This document shows positions 1 through 15,300 of a DNA stretch of 64,000 nucleotides, one piece after another. Source of the DNA: Hippopus hippopus (taxonomy: Eukaryota; Mollusca; Bivalvia; Cardiida; Cardiidae); contig OX328101.1 in the NCBI GenBank assembly GCA_946811185.2, positions 29,558,122 through 29,622,121 of the forward strand. Reading direction: 5' to 3'. Numbering within the stretch: the first letter of the stretch is position 1; each line of letters opens with the position of its first letter. A model generated the notes under the pieces. The model did no database searches, had not been told where the DNA came from, and saw only the letters and a list, made by a program, of their open reading frames with translations. The position numbers and the translations under genes are program-made.

Positions 1-48
1 TTATTTCTCGGGGTCATTAAAACTCGCGATTGTGTGGTAAAGGGTTAA
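1..48. mobile_element. Family A MITE, right end cut by the window edge
   Basis: Ends GTGTGGTAAAGGG then TTAA (45-48). It lies in the LTN1 intron before exon 373-1083. Confidence 0.7.
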
Positions 49-372
49 TGATGGATCAGGTTTAAGATTTTTACTCTTAGGGTATTTTGGGTATTTAAAG
101 CACAATTTGTGTGTATTCATGCAAAGAAAGTTTTCATAACCCAGCAAAGTTTTGTTCTTTTTTGTTTTAACATAGCCAACAAAGGTTGCTTTTGTGCCCC
201 TAAAAACAAAACTTTGTGTCTTCAGAATTTTTTTAGGGATATTTTTCTTATCACCAACATCAGTAAATGGAGAAACAATATTTTGCGCAACATGTCTTCC
301 ATATACATGTATCTCCAGCAACATGTAAGAACTTAGTATGTCAAACATGAAAAGTTGTTCTCAAAATTTCAG

Positions 373-3300
373 GTTTTACCAGTTGTGCAGGCATCCCTTT
401 TAGAAACACCCACTCAGCTGTCATCTTCTCCTTTATATAGCATGCTTGGTAAATTATTGACTGGTTTAGAGCTGAATGAACAAGGTGCCCAGATTGCGTC
501 TGTGTTTTGGACCAGTCTAACTGAAACTGCTGAACATAGACTCTTCAATATGGAGGGTAGTTCAGATGACTTTGAGAACAGAATAGTCCATCTGGTGAAA
601 TGTCTATACTTTCCAAGTACAGAGACAAAAGCAAAAATCAAGAAAGTTGGGTTTGATACAGATACTGGTGATACAGATGAAAAAGAAAATGAAAAAACTT
701 TACTGTCTAATTCTTCAACTTTGACTGCTAAAGCTGAACTTGGTTCCTATGGTGACAAATTTGTGCAAAATTTAGTTCTGTTAACATTTAAACAAGCTCA
801 CAAAAATTTCAGCAGCAGTCATTTAAGCATGTTAGCTGACTTACTAGAACTCAATTCTGAAGATAAAGTTATAGGCATGGTGATAGCAAGTTGTCATGGA
901 GATGTCGGCTCAGACAACACATTACAGTATTTTGTGTTTGAGATTTGTATACCATGGTTGATGGAGATACAGGAAAGATCGGAGAACAGTGAAGACCTCA
1001 TACACCTTATCAACATTGTGTGTTTGTTTGTACCATCTTTAGAGACCTATTCTGGTGTCACTTTGCTCAACAAATTGTATGAGGTAAGTTCAATTGAATA
1101 AACTGTCTCACGGTATCTATATCAGGAGACACACTGAAAGAGTGTACATTTCCTATTTCAGCTCTTTACCAGATAAGAAAATTTAAGATTTGTACATTTG
1201 AACCTATTACTGCACAACAAAAGTTTGGACATATTAAAGTAAAAATTATTTGCAGATAGAAAATCTGGTTTCAAATTACAGGATATGTCATTGAAAGCAT
1301 AGAAAACATTGTGGGAAAAGGAGAAAATGCTTGTGAGCAGCATTTTCAACTTTTGTTTCAATGTTTTCTAAAGATCTATTCCTGAGGGTTATTAAATCAA
1401 TGGGTTATTTGGTAAAGGGTATAAGATATTTGTAGATTACTACTTAACCCTTTACCACACAATCCCAAGTTTTAACGATCTTGAGAAGAAGGCCTTTTGA
1501 AAACATTGTGGGAAAAGGAGAAAATGCTGGTAACCAGCATTTTCTCCTTTTCCCACAATGTTTTCTTGACTACAAATACAAATCTTATCGTTTGTGCCAT
1601 ATAAATTTTGTCGTCTGCAAGTCCTTTCAAACTGGATTGTATAAAATACTCTCGTTTGGGAAAAGAGTTAATGGGGCTCAAATAATTGTATTGCTTTTTC
1701 AAGGGTAGAAAACGGGATTGGAAAAAAAGAAAATGCTCGTGACCAGCATTCTCTGCTTTTCATACAATGTATTATCAAAAGCTTTCTTCCTCAGGGAAGT
1801 TAAAAGGAAAATGGGATATCTGTAAAAAGGTTAAAGTATTAGCTACGCACTCTTCTTAGTACTGAGAAGGCAAAAAGATTAATTATACGGCCAAATTTTA
1901 CTTACAGTAGAAGTTTAACTCTTAACCAAACAGCAAAATTTTAGACTGGTCCAATCTGAAAGCATTTGCAGATGACAAAATTAATATGGCACAAATTATG
2001 GGATTTATATGGGATAGTCTAGAGAACATTGTGGGAAAAGGAGAAAATGCTGGTTACCGGCGTTTTCTCCTTTTCCCACAATGTTTTCAAAAGGCTTTGA
2101 CCTCAGGGCCGTTAAAACTAGGGATTGTGTGGTAAAGGGTTAATAGGTATCATAATTTAAAGGAGGGACCAAGAGTTTCTTTTGAATATTAGTGTAAGAA
2201 AAATTAACACAAAAATTTTATGTGCCTCTGAATGAACTTTGTTGCAATAACTTTTACAGGTGAATGTTTCTTCTTTGAATGTCCATCAACTTTTGAGTAC
2301 ATTGAAGTAAATCTTAAGTCCCGACTCCTATTCCTATATTCATATATACCTGACAGTCCCTAAGCCAGAATCCGTAGCACAAATTTTCCATAAGACAAAC
2401 CCATTCTACCACTGAAATGTGCTTCTGGGAGAATTTGAAACCTGTCTTGAGTGAAAAACATGTAAGGTACACCTGTTTTGGCTTGCTGCTCAACTATTTA
2501 CCAAACGATAAAATTTTAGACCAGTCCAAATTGAAAGCATTTGCAGACAACAAAATAAATGTGACTCAAAAATGGAAATTTGTTGTAGGAAGAGTAGAAA
2601 ACATTGTGGGAAAAGGAGAAAATGCTGGTTACCAGCATTTTCTCCTTTTCCCACAATGTTTTCAAAAGCTTTCTTTCTCAGGGTTATTAAAAGTCGGGAT
2701 CGTGTGGTAAAGAGTTAACCTCCTAGTGGAACAATTTCTTACATGAAGTTATTTGTCCAGTCCCTTGAACTACAAGGTATAAATAGTGGACTGTATTTCT
2801 TTTGTCCTATAAATGACTTTGGACAACCCCATGGTTTGAGCTTGCAAGCCTTTTGTTGGGCCTAACCCACTACCACACAGTCCCAACTTTTATTCAACCT
2901 GAGGAAAAAGGGTTTTGAAAACATTGTGGGAAAAAGGAGAAAATGCTGGTAACCAGCATTTTCTCCTTTTCCCACAATGTTTTCTGCCATATCAAGGAGA
3001 AATTGCATCGTTTGGGCCACCTTTGATTTGTCATCCTTTCATAAAGAGTTAAGAGGGTTTTTTTTTTTTTTAACTCGGCTCCAAAAATAAAATTGCAGAC
3101 GACGACTTTGAAGGCATTTAAACAATCATTATGTAATAGGGTAATTGCATAAACATAGTGGAAAAACATTGTAGCATGTTATAAGCAATTTTTTCTTTTG
3201 CCAATAATGTTCTCAAAAGTGGTCAGCTATAATATGCAACAAATGGGTCTGCAGGAAGCAATGCCATTAGGAAAATGCCAGATGAGTTATTTAGTTAATT

Positions 3301-6300
3301 GAGGCTTATATATTTTTTATGTTTTAGAGTTGTTGTGATTCAGCATCGGAGAAAGTTTTAATCCAGAAGTTATTCAAACTAGCATACAGCTGTATGTCAG
3401 TGAAGGAGTGGATTAAAGGTGCTAAATTTGGAGACAAATGGGTGGAAAGGTCAAGGTCACTTAGACGAATGACTTTGAATAAAGAGTGTCAAGTTATTAT
3501 AGACAATACAATTGATGTCCTTAGTGAGATTTTGAATGCTCAGGAAAATGGAGGTAAGACATGCATAAAATATTTTATTATCTAACTGTCTACATATTTC
3601 AGGGCTAACCCTTAATTAACCTATTACTAAACAATCTAGTGATTGATTACCCTGACGAACAATACTTTTTAAAATACTGTGCAAAAAGGAGAAAAAGCTG
3701 ATATTGCGCCTTTTCTCCTTTCTCCCAATGGTTTCTGCCATTTTAAAGATTCAGGGAGGAAAGAGTAAAGCTGGTGTAATTTTAAGCCTGTTTTGGCCAG
3801 TGTAGATCCAAGATCAGACAGCGCAGTTTTTGTCTTGATCCACACTTCCCACAAAGATAGCTGACATTCTGTTGAACTCTTTACCAAACGACCAAATTGT
3901 TCACATGTCCAGATCCAAAGCATTTGCAGACGACAAATGAAATGCAGTCAAATTTGTCGGATTTAGCCTTTGGAAGGATCAAACGCTTTATTCTTCAGGG
4001 TCATTACAACTCAGAATTGTATGGTAAAGTGTTAATATTTGTTGTTTGCAAATACTTCCAATTTGGACAAGTCTAAAATTTTGTCATCTTGTAGAAAGTT
4101 GAAAGATTTAGAAGACATTTTTTTTTTCATCTCCCATGTGAAGAGCTGTTAGTGAGAGAGGAGTATCTGATGAAAGTGTTTGAGGAGATAGTCCAGTGTC
4201 TAGACCATCTAGATAGCAATGGCAGCTCAAGTAGTCCAAATGTTGTGATCCAGTTTGTATCTAGGGCCATCCTCTTGTATTTCAGCCAATTGGAGGTAGG
4301 TTTTTTACTCTATATCAGTCAATGCAAAAATGTCTATTAACCCTTATCCTGCTAAATAACTAAAATTAAATTTCAATTTGATAGTAAAATCCATCTCCTT
4401 ATCGGACAGTGTAGATCAAAGATCAGACTGCACATTCTGTGCAGTCTGATCTTGATCTACACTGTCCGCAAAAGGTCAGCGAGTCACGCTTAGCAGCCTA
4501 AGTGTTAAACGACTTTAATAGTTAAATGTTATTTGGTTTAATATTTAGAGAATAAATAAGGAGTAACCCAGCAAGGAAATATCTCTTTTACTTCATTATT
4601 TTTTTGCTTTGTTGAAAAGTAAAATTTTCTGTTTGAAATGTTTTTCAACATTAGATGTTAATCCAATTCATCATTTAAAAAGGAGCAGTTACTGCTAAAG
4701 ATGATGTGTCTGAAAACACATGTAGACTTTAGGGTAATGCTGAAAATGATTTAAAAGTTCCATATTAAAGTGTGAATAAGGGCCTCCAGGTAGCAAGGTA
4801 GCAAGACTTGTATTTAGGTGTCATAAATGTACCCAAAAATACACCAGCAGGGGCCCGCAGAATAAACATTTCCTTTTTTTCCCAATCACAAATTACTATA
4901 AAAATATTTATTCAAATAAATCAGTTTGAAGAAGAGGGTCAAAAGCAAGGGCATTCAGCTATGCCATAGATAGAATTTTTTAAAAAAGATGGCAAAGTAA
5001 ATACTGGTAAATGGCACCATTTGATTTAATTTGTTATTGTAAGGGTTAAAAACATGTCAGAAAAAGGAGAAAATGTTTGTCACTGCAACATAGGAAAAAG
5101 TTGTCCACAACAGTTAATGAGTAAAGTACATAGAATTATGGTCTATTCTCCTGAGTGGGAACTGAGTATAAGGTTAATAAACTTATCAGTGTTGAGGACA
5201 TCAGAGGCAAATTATAAGCTTGTTTAGTTCAAAGCACTTGCAGACGACAGTAAGTGTGGCTCAAATGATTGGGTTTGTCTGTGAAAGGGTAGAAAACATT
5301 GTCGGAAATTGAGAAAATGCTGGTTACCCACAGTTTTCAAAAGCCGTCCTCCCCAGGGTTGTTAAAATACTGGATTGCATACTACATGTATAAGCATATT
5401 AAACTCAGTGATAACATAGTGTTGGAGTTTGTTATGATTGTAAAAATCTAAATTGTCACCTATAGTATTAGCTTTATGTTATGTCAGATTTTTGTGTTTT
5501 CTCTTTTACAGGGCTCAGTTCAATCAGATATTGGCTCCAAAGTGATAGTTAGGTTGTATCAGATATGTTTGATCAACTCATACGGACTGACAGGTATTTA
5601 CATGGGTGGCCATATTTACCAAACATTCTGCATATATGGTAACTCTTAACTCTAACTTTCAAGGCTAGCCATACTATTGGCTGAGATGTTGTGTCAGGAA
5701 TATCCAATATTATGTTGATATGCGATAGAATACATACACATGAAATAAAAACAATATGGAAGTGCTTTGCCAGTTTCTTTCTTTCTGCAATATGTCAACA
5801 GGAGGGTGTTTAATGTTGCTTCCAAAAGTATTTCAAGTATGCTGGGCTGACAGTAACTACTAGAGCTGGGAGATTAAAGCCTGACTAAACCCTTTGCCAA
5901 GCAATCCCGGTTTTAAATGATGATAATAGAAAAGCTTGTGAAAACACTTTTGGAAAAGAAGAAAATACTGATAACCAGCATAGTCTCCTTTTCACACAAT
6001 GATTTCTACCTTCTAAGAGACAAACCTTATCATTTCAGCGACATTTAATCTGTTGTCTAAAACTGCTTTTTGTTTGGACTGGTTCAAAATGTTGCTGTGT
6101 AGTAATAGAGATTAGATATTTTTTTCTGTGTTTAGCTTTCAGAAAGAAACTTGTGACATCCAGCTTGTCTATTCCCTGCCTTAAGGTATTACCAGACTGT
6201 GAGGTGTAAGGCAGCTGACAAATGAAGTTAAAATGGAGGATGACTTCAAAAGGTGGAAAACATTATGGAGGGGGAATTAATTACTGGTCACCAGTATTTC

Positions 6301-9300
6301 CTTTTTTTCTGTGACTGTTTTCAGAAGCTATTTTCCTGAGGGTTATAAAACCATAGGATTGTTACAAGCCAAGAAATTTTTAGACTTATTCTGATTTATA
6401 GCATTTGAAGACAAATACTTACTGAGGTCCAAATACCAAGACTTGTCTATGAAAGGATAGAAAGAATTGTAAAAAAGATAGTGCTGATAACTAGTATTGT
6501 CTGTTATTCCAACAATGGTTTCAAAAGGCCTCATTCTCAGGGTTGTTAATGCCCAACATTGTTTGGTAAAGGGTTAGTTCTGGTAGGCAATATATGTAAG
6601 CTAATTTCATATTTGTTTCTTTGTTTAGGTGGGAGCATGAGTTTTGCTCAAAATGCCTGGTCCGAGGGAATCACAAAAATTATACAGAAGACAGGAGGGC
6701 TGTTATATGATACAGGTATTGCTCAACAGATAACAGAGAGGACCATATTTGTATTGTCTCAGTCTGTCAACTCTCTCCAAAAGTAAGTCAGAGAAAGAAC
6801 TATAGTTGGTTACCATGTTGGCTACTGTCAATGAATTTTGATTATAAAGAGCAAAAAAAAAATATCTTTTTAAATAAATATTCATTATTGTTTTTTTTTT
6901 AAAATGAGAAAAGGGTAAAGACCTTTACTAATTAGGTAGTGGGAATTCTAAGAACGGTTCAAAAATGACAGTTATTTAATTTTGTATATTTTGACATGGT
7001 TAGAGATCTTTAATGCCTTAACCCTGTACTTAACAATTCTGTGTTTTAATGACCCTAGGAAAAAAGATTCGAAAACATGGAAGGAAAAAGAGAAAATGCT
7101 GATTACCAGCATTTTCTCCTTTTCTCAGAATGTTTTCTACCTATCCAAAGACATTTTCCTTTATTTGAGCCACATTTGATGTTAACATGCAAGTGCTTCA
7201 AATTTGGAAAGGTCTAAAGATTTTATCGTCTGATTTAGAATCCATTGTCTTCTACTTTTTTACAGGCTGAATACATTGTTAGGAAATGTAAAGATGCTGT
7301 TAAACAGTGTAGAGAAAGGATTACCAGGAATGGAGAGAGAAAATGATGTTTACAAATCTGTTTATAGTAGTCTTATTTGTGATGTTCCAATATGCGTGCC
7401 AAAAAGGGTAGGTCATTTCGCAGTTATATTCATTAGTTGCCTCTTTACCTATCATTAAAATGTTAGCCTTGTCCATATTGAAAGCATTAGTAGATGACAG
7501 ATTAAAAGTGACTCAAACGAAAGGATTTGTCTGTGAAAGTGTAGAAATATTTTGAGAAATGGAGAAAATGCTGGTGATCAAAGAAGTTGATGAATGTAGG
7601 ACAGTTAAAGACATTAAGAATTTATCTATATACTATCTATGTAACTTCCCTTCTTTTTTCTGCAGTCTGTATATTGTTTAAGTAATTTATCTTATATTTT
7701 CAAATGTAATTTTTGAGTTTCATTGGTGTTTGTATTTATAGATTATTCAAGCATTTATGTTGCATATCATGTTAGGCTGTCAGATGTGTTACACAGATAG
7801 ATACTTAATTTCCTCCGATCTTCTGAAAATTGAACTGAAAAAGTTGTAACTTATCAACCATTGTTTATACAGCAAAGACAGAGTAAAGAACAGATTAAAA
7901 CCTGTAATGTAATTGTACAGAGCTTATGATTTATTCTTCTTTAAATTGTTGGTTTATTTATAGATGCTTGAGTACCAGTCAATAAAAGGAGATTACCCTG
8001 GTGTACCAGAGTTGGATTATGAGTTCAAGATACAAACATTGTTTACCTCCCTTTACAACTGTAAACTTTTACAATATATGTTACACTCAGAGAATAAAGA
8101 TAACAATAGTTCAGAAACAGTAACAACAAAGTCAGGGGAGTGCACAGATGAATATTTAGGCCATTTTCTGACATGCATCCTTGGTTATGTCATTGTGCAA
8201 GGAATGATGAGACAAGATCCTACAGTAAGTTGATATACATGATATACACTCTGGCAAAAGGGGTTTAATGTATACAGGATGCATTGTACCAAACTAGTCA
8301 TAATATAATTGTGGATCCATGAAATCCATTTTGTCAAACAAACATGAATGGTGAGGTAGACTGGTCCTTAGACATGTAGAAAATTGAGCAATGACACAAT
8401 GTTTCCACACAGGTAAGCTACACAATTTTGGCAGACTGACCTGTGTTGATACTTTTTGCAGATGCATTAAACTCACTTTTCAAAGAGCAGGGCTTACATG
8501 TATGTGTCTATTTGTTCTTATGCATAACCTCATGCAGCTAGGTTTTACATCTTGAAGCAGACATAGTTTGAAGACATGGCAAAGTGTTTGTAACATGAAA
8601 TATCTTCTCTTTGCCTCAATGTTTTCAAAAGCGATCTTCCTCAGGGGCATTAAACCACAAGTTTGTTTGGTAAAGGCTTATCCCTTAACCATAAAATTCC
8701 AACCTTTAAGGACCCTGAGGTAGAAGACTTGAAAACATAATTAGAAAAGAAGAAAATGCTGGTAATCAGAAAGACATATTTCATGTTTTGAATAACATTT
8801 AATATGTGGTCTGCAAATGTTTTCATTTTGGACCAGGCTAATTTTGTTGTTTGGTAAAGAGGTTAAGAGACTCAATTTGCTAAACCATACTTTTCCATAG
8901 TGCTAGTATTTTATTTTTCATAGCGGTCTTGTTTTGTATTTCTTTTAAGCTTTCTCCATGTGCTTTGCATTTTGACTTTTATTTTCTACTTTCAATTTTC
9001 ATTAAACAGATGAGAAGACTGAGTGAAATCAAAACCAGTTCAGAAGATCTGAGGAAAATTATTTTGGTGTTATCCCACAGTCTTGGAAAAGATGGAATGG
9101 AGAAGTTATGGAAACTTGCCTTCAAAAAGTATGGTTTGAATTTTTATTCTTTGCAAATATACTATTTCTTAATATTACTTTTTTTTCCAGGAATGTTCAC
9201 ATAGAGGCTCTTACATGAGTAAACAGTTTTATCAAGCCTGGAACAAGTCAATTTTGTTTACAAATTAGGCTAAATATTTCAAATAGGAAACTCAACTGAC

Positions 9301-12300
9301 TTTTCTGCATGATTGAAATGCAGCTAATGGTGTTTCTAGATACATTCGTAAATTTTATACCATGATTTGTGAGGACCTTGTCCTGTGATATTTATCAAAA
9401 TGTTACAGATTATTAAATAATGGAGATTCCAATAATCCCATAGCCTAGGTGAAATGATATGGTAATTTAGACCTATCTAGATTCAAATCGCACAAGCATG
9501 TCCATGAAATGAAATGGTCTAATTCCTAAAATTTGAAAAAGCTTGCGGGAAAAGCAGTAATTGATTTTTTAAAAGTGTTCTTTTCTGATAATGTTTTTGA
9601 AAGGTTTTAACTTGTCAAATGAATGGGGTTAAAAAGCCATATTTGCACATAAATGGTCTAACCCTTTACTAAACAACCCTGAATTTTAATGACCCTGAGA
9701 GCAATGGCTGTTGAAAACACTGTGGGAAAAAGAGAAAATGCTGGTAACCTACATTGTTGTGTATCCTTTTGAAAATAAATCATGTCATTTGAGCCATCTT
9801 TTATTTGTTGTCAGCAAATGCTCTTTCTAAGGAAGGGTCTAAAATTGTGGTAACTACTTAATACTTACTAGATGTATTAGAAATAAAGTTTTTTATTTGT
9901 TTTGTCAGAAGTGACAACCATATCCATTACATATCCTGTCTGAGCTCCGTTTTATGGCTGATGACAGAAGTTTGGGGTACACAAGACCCTGTGGTGCTGC
10001 AGCTTGAACCTTTGACTGAAAGGTAGGGGAGTCAAAAATGTTTTGTAAGTGTCTCTTAAAATTTATTACCCTTTTACCATAAAAGGAAAAAATGCCTTTT
10101 GAAAACGTTGTTTGTCAAAAGGAACTTTTTCAAAAGTATTCATCCTCATGACTGTTAAAAGATAAGATTGTTTGGTAAAGGGTTAATAGATTGAAACAAG
10201 TGACAACATTGTAGCAAAAATTAAATTGCCCCTTTTGTCACAATGTTTTCAAAGTTTGCAGATCCATGAAGAGAAAAATAGTCTATTGGTGGTAACACTC
10301 AAGAAATTTTTATGCAATTACTCTGTTTTGGCCAGAGTTAATGATACCGACAGATATACAAGTACAGGGAGTATTAAGGGGCTCAAAGAGTTATATCTCA
10401 TCTTTTTTCCACTAAAACCTACATTTGGAGTACCCATTAGAATTGTCCTGATGAGACAATTCCTTATGAGTACCCACAAATTGGGTTTTAGTGAAGAAAT
10501 TATGACTGTAGGATTCAATCACCTGAATTGCCCAGACTTCTTCTTCTCTTATTTTGATAACAAACAGATGCTCATCAATGGACAGTAACAAAGTGAGGAT
10601 GCTACAAAGTACTGTTGATTATCTATCACTGACAGACCAGTTGACCTTGGCAGAGATTTTGGTTGCTAGGATACTTTCACTTCATTCAGACTTGGTCTTC
10701 GATGCTCATGGTATGTGTTTTTCATTATATATTCACCAGTATAAGTAATGAGTTTTTGAGGGTCTGCAGAGTATTAAAAGGGTTTATTTAGCTTTTATGC
10801 TGCAAGCAAAAGTTCTTGTAAAATACTAATGAATACAGTTAAATACTAGTATTTTTTTTTTTGATAGAGTATAAACTGTACAGTTACATTTATTAAAAAG
10901 GGATAACTCTTGGTGTTTAAAAAACAGGATGGTTGTTTTACAGTCGGTAACGCCATCTATTTCTGTTTCATCAGGTATGACATGGTCATACTTATTTGAA
11001 CACAAATCCTTATAATAGACACTTTTTATTGATCGTGTGACACTCCCACAAGTCTTTAAAATTCTGGCACAAAATCAAAGAATATCTAAAGACGCTATGT
11101 AGTCCATTAAGGAAATACCTCTGAAAATCATTTTTCCTCCTGGCTTTTGTCTTCATTCTTGACTGATGATATGCCAGCTATTGCCTTACTTAATTTGGTG
11201 ATAAATCATTTTTAGCTCACCTGAGCATGAAGTACTCAAGGTGAGCTGTTGTGATTGTACTGTGTCCGTCGTGTGTCATTTTTCATGATTTTGCATTATC
11301 AACTTTTACCTTGTGTACTCTCTAGAAGCTTCATTTTCAGTCAGATAGTCATGAAACGTGGTCAGAATGATTGTCCTGATATCATCTCGGGTGAGTATCA
11401 AAATGGGCCACCTCTGGGAAACAAATTAGGTCATCAGGTCAGATCTTTGAAAAACTATGTGTATGCTCCACAGGCCACATTTTCAGTCCAACGCTTATGA
11501 AAGTTGGTCAGAATGTTTATCTTGCTGAACCTTGGCCATGCAAAAATTTAAGTTCTTGTTTGTACTTATGCTTTATAAATAGACTTTGTCCCTTTTTGAT
11601 GCTAGGGATAAGTTTCCAAGCACTGACAGTGCTAGGAAGAACTAGGCAGCTGTATAAAACAATATACAATGTACACAATTACTGCAGGTCAAAAGTAAAG
11701 GTCACACATCTTTGTTGTTAAGTGTTTTTGATTAAGATCATGATTATACCTGTATGTTAAAATCTGTTGTGGAGACAGTTATATAGAGGTAGAGGGTTGG
11801 CTTCTAACATACAGGTTCTGGGCTTAAATCCCTTAATGAGGGGGCATGGGGGGGATCACATCTTTAGAACTACCACCACTATTTACTGGTTAAGGTTTCC
11901 AGGAAGCAATTATTGAAAGTGATTAATATAAGTTGTTAAAACTTTTTTCATAATCAGTATAAAAAAAGGTGGGTCTAAATTAAATGGCCTGCAACATGCG
12001 AAATAGGGCATTCAGACATTTGCGTAAAGTATTGTCCCGGATGAGCCTGCGCAGTCCACGCAGACTAATCCGAAACGTAATGTTTCTTCTGTGATTTTCT
12101 GTTTCGCGCAAGTATGTAGGACAAAATCTAATGTAGTCGTAAAGTACCATCTCGGAGTCCATGCAGGATGATCCGAGATGACATTTTACGCTAATGTCAG
12201 AATGCCCCTTTTTGCATGTTGCAGGCCAAATAAGATTGTTTGTCTTGCAATTTTTTTCCAAACTGAATCAGAGTTTGTAACAAATTAGAAAGTTAAAAAG

Positions 12301-15300
12301 TGTTCTATTTTATTTCACTAGGTGTGATCAGCTTACTATCAGTGATTTCTAAACTAACTAGAAACATTCTAGAAACAAACAGAGATGAAGTGATACAGCT
12401 ACTGGTTGGAGTGTTGGATCAGATACTGGCCTGGAAAGATAATGTTGCTGATCTTTTGGCTTATAGCTGGTATGGTCTTTTTTGTCAATAGAATATGAGC
12501 CATGCTATGGCAAAAGTGGGCTTAATGATGTATTATACCAAGCAAGACATCACATGATTATGGATCCATAAAACCAATTTTGTTTAACAATCAACAGAAT
12601 GGTGAGGTAGACTGGTCCTTTGACATGCATAAAATTGAGCAGTAGCTAAATGTTTTGGCCCAGGTCAGCCTGCATGGACCGCACAGGCTGACCTGGGTCA
12701 ATACTTTTTGTAGATGCATTAACCTTCCTTTTCACAGAGCATTGCTCAAATACATGTGAAGTAATCTAGATTATTTGTCTCCATACACTTGGATATGGAT
12801 GTGAAAAAATGTAACAGTTATGATTGCCTGCGAGATATTTTAGATGTTGTCCACTGCAAGTTTTATACTTTAAACAAAGAGCGTTGTCTCAAATTTGTTC
12901 TTGAGTCCTGTACGCTACTGACTGCGCTACCAGGGCTTGGCCATACTTGATAGAGGTTGCTTGCTTGCTTAACCCTAATCCTGCAAAATTTATTTTGTTG
13001 ACAGAAATAGACTCGGCTAAGTTTATTGGCAAAAACTACTGATAAAGCAATGGAGAGTGTAGAGCAAGAAACATGTATGCAGTCTGATCTTGCTTTACAC
13101 TCTCAACAAAATACATATTCAGTCACAAACGGCAGGATTATGGTTAAAGGAGGTGCCCACTATGACAGGTTTTATTTTTTTTTTTAAATAATTCCATGTT
13201 TATATGAACTTGAGAAAGAAGGCCTTTGAAACACTATGGGAAAAGTAGGGAAAAAAATGCTGGTTTTCAGCATTTACTGATTTATCAACAATGTTTTCTA
13301 CTCATATATAGATAACCCCCATATTTATATTTATTATTGGCAAATTTTTTCATTGTGAATCTGTCTAAAATTTTGTAGACATTTGGAGTCAACATTATCC
13401 ATGCTGCAATATTTTACCTTTTTATTTTTATTTGTCTTCCAGTTCAACCTCAGGAAATGTTTTCAGTGTAGAGGTGTCCAGGTTTTTATGCTGTGTCGTG
13501 AAACTGATCTCTGCCAGCTTATCTGATAAACATTGGGACTTTATCATGTGTTCTTTAGTGAGCTGGATTCAGGTAAGAAATAGTAATTGTTATCCGTAAT
13601 AGGGATTTAGACAATTCAAGGTTTAACATTATTCTTTAAAGCCTATGTTGTTTGCAAACAGTTTCACTTATTTAAACACTTTAAATGAGGATCTTAAGGG
13701 TTTGATTTGCCATTTTGGTGGGAACTTGCTCATTGGTAAAATTGAGTTGTAATTAGGTTGTCTTTGTTCTATCCAGCTAGGGATGTGGTCACATTGTAAT
13801 GTCTTTTGACAAGATATAATAGAACCATGAGTTGTTTTAATTACATGACTGAACTAGTCTTGAAAGCAAACTAAATCCCAATACAGATGAATAAACCTGT
13901 TACCATTGCTTTGTTTCATCAAAATACACCTATACAGATTTGCAGGTAATCTGTTGAAAATATATGAGAAACTTGCATGCATAGGTAACAAATTTCTGAT
14001 TTCATAGTTTTGATAGAATTTTTATTGATGTAACTTTGTAATTTGTAAAGTTAACAGGTAAGCTTGAGAGGGGGTTAGATGCAATTAAAGCCATCACAAG
14101 AAATTAAAATATTCATTTTATAACTTTAAATCATTTGAGACTGGGTCTACTGTTTTCATTATTTATTTTAATACAGTGATCATTATGAATTTATCTTTTC
14201 AGGAGTTAAAGGAAATGGAAACAGATATTTTAAGAAACCAGTCCCCAGGGTTACAATGTTTACTTGTCGGTGTCCTTGACCTAGTTTCCAATGTCAGTGA
14301 CTGTTTAAAAGTCCGGGTTGAAGCTGATCCTGGAAGTTATCCACCAGATTTGAAAACAGAATGGATTGAATTCTTTGGAGAATCCATATTTTCAAGCTTG
14401 TTACCATTTTATTTGAGCTATGTCAGTGAGTAAATCATCACCGTATATTTATATCTTGATGAAATAGTCGTTATTTTGAGAGCATAACCCTCAGGCTGTT
14501 AAATGGACTCAAGATGCTATTGTAGGTAGAATAGAATGTAGGTAGAGTAGAATGTGCAATCTGATCATGGATCTACATTTTTCGATACAGTGAGATTTTT
14601 CTTGCAAAAAACTAAGAAATATCGCGGTGTTTGGGTTTTCCCATTGGCTTTAAATTTTGATTTATTTAGCATTTCCTGGGTTATCATTTGCCTATGTTAA
14701 CTTCATGGTAACAAAACGTTGTAAGGGAGCATTTATAATAGATCCTTTGTGAAAACATGTGCTTTAGTATTCATGTGGCATGAGTAATTTTTTTTTTCCC
14801 GCAATGTTTTTACAAATGGTCAGCTACACAGACACAATTGTTTGCAAGTAGCAATGTGGTCATGAAGTGATTATTACTACCAATAGACATGTTATATATG
14901 TATCGTGCTGACTTCCCTGTCATGGATCATACGATGTTTTCCTGCCTTCATACTTATCTTGGACCAATTATAATAATTATAACTATATGTTTGCAGAGAT
15001 CATGCAGCAAAGAACATTATCAGGTACAGATCTACTGGTATTGGCATCTGTGTGTGAAGCAGCTTCAAAAGCACCTGCTACATTTATCCTGAATCATGAG
15101 TTACCTCCCCTGTTGATAGCTGGGGATTCATCTCCCTTGCCAGATAATTTACAGTCCCTGATAAACCATATTTGTCCACTCCTTTTAGCTAGGGAGTATT
15201 CAGTACAGCTTTCAGCTTATGAGATTCTCAATAGGTATTAGTTTACTCATCCTAACATTTGGTTGTTAGCTCCACTGGCCAAAGGCCAGCAGGCTTATGT

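Noticed and set aside
1..348. Minus-strand open frame of 115 codons
   Set aside because: Its right part reads through family A MITE sequence and the rest is intronic; no family signature or splice context.
1499..1565. Palindrome as a rho-independent-type terminator or a miRNA gene
   Set aside because: It recurs dozens of times at the centre of a MITE, so it is a transposon feature; the context is eukaryotic.
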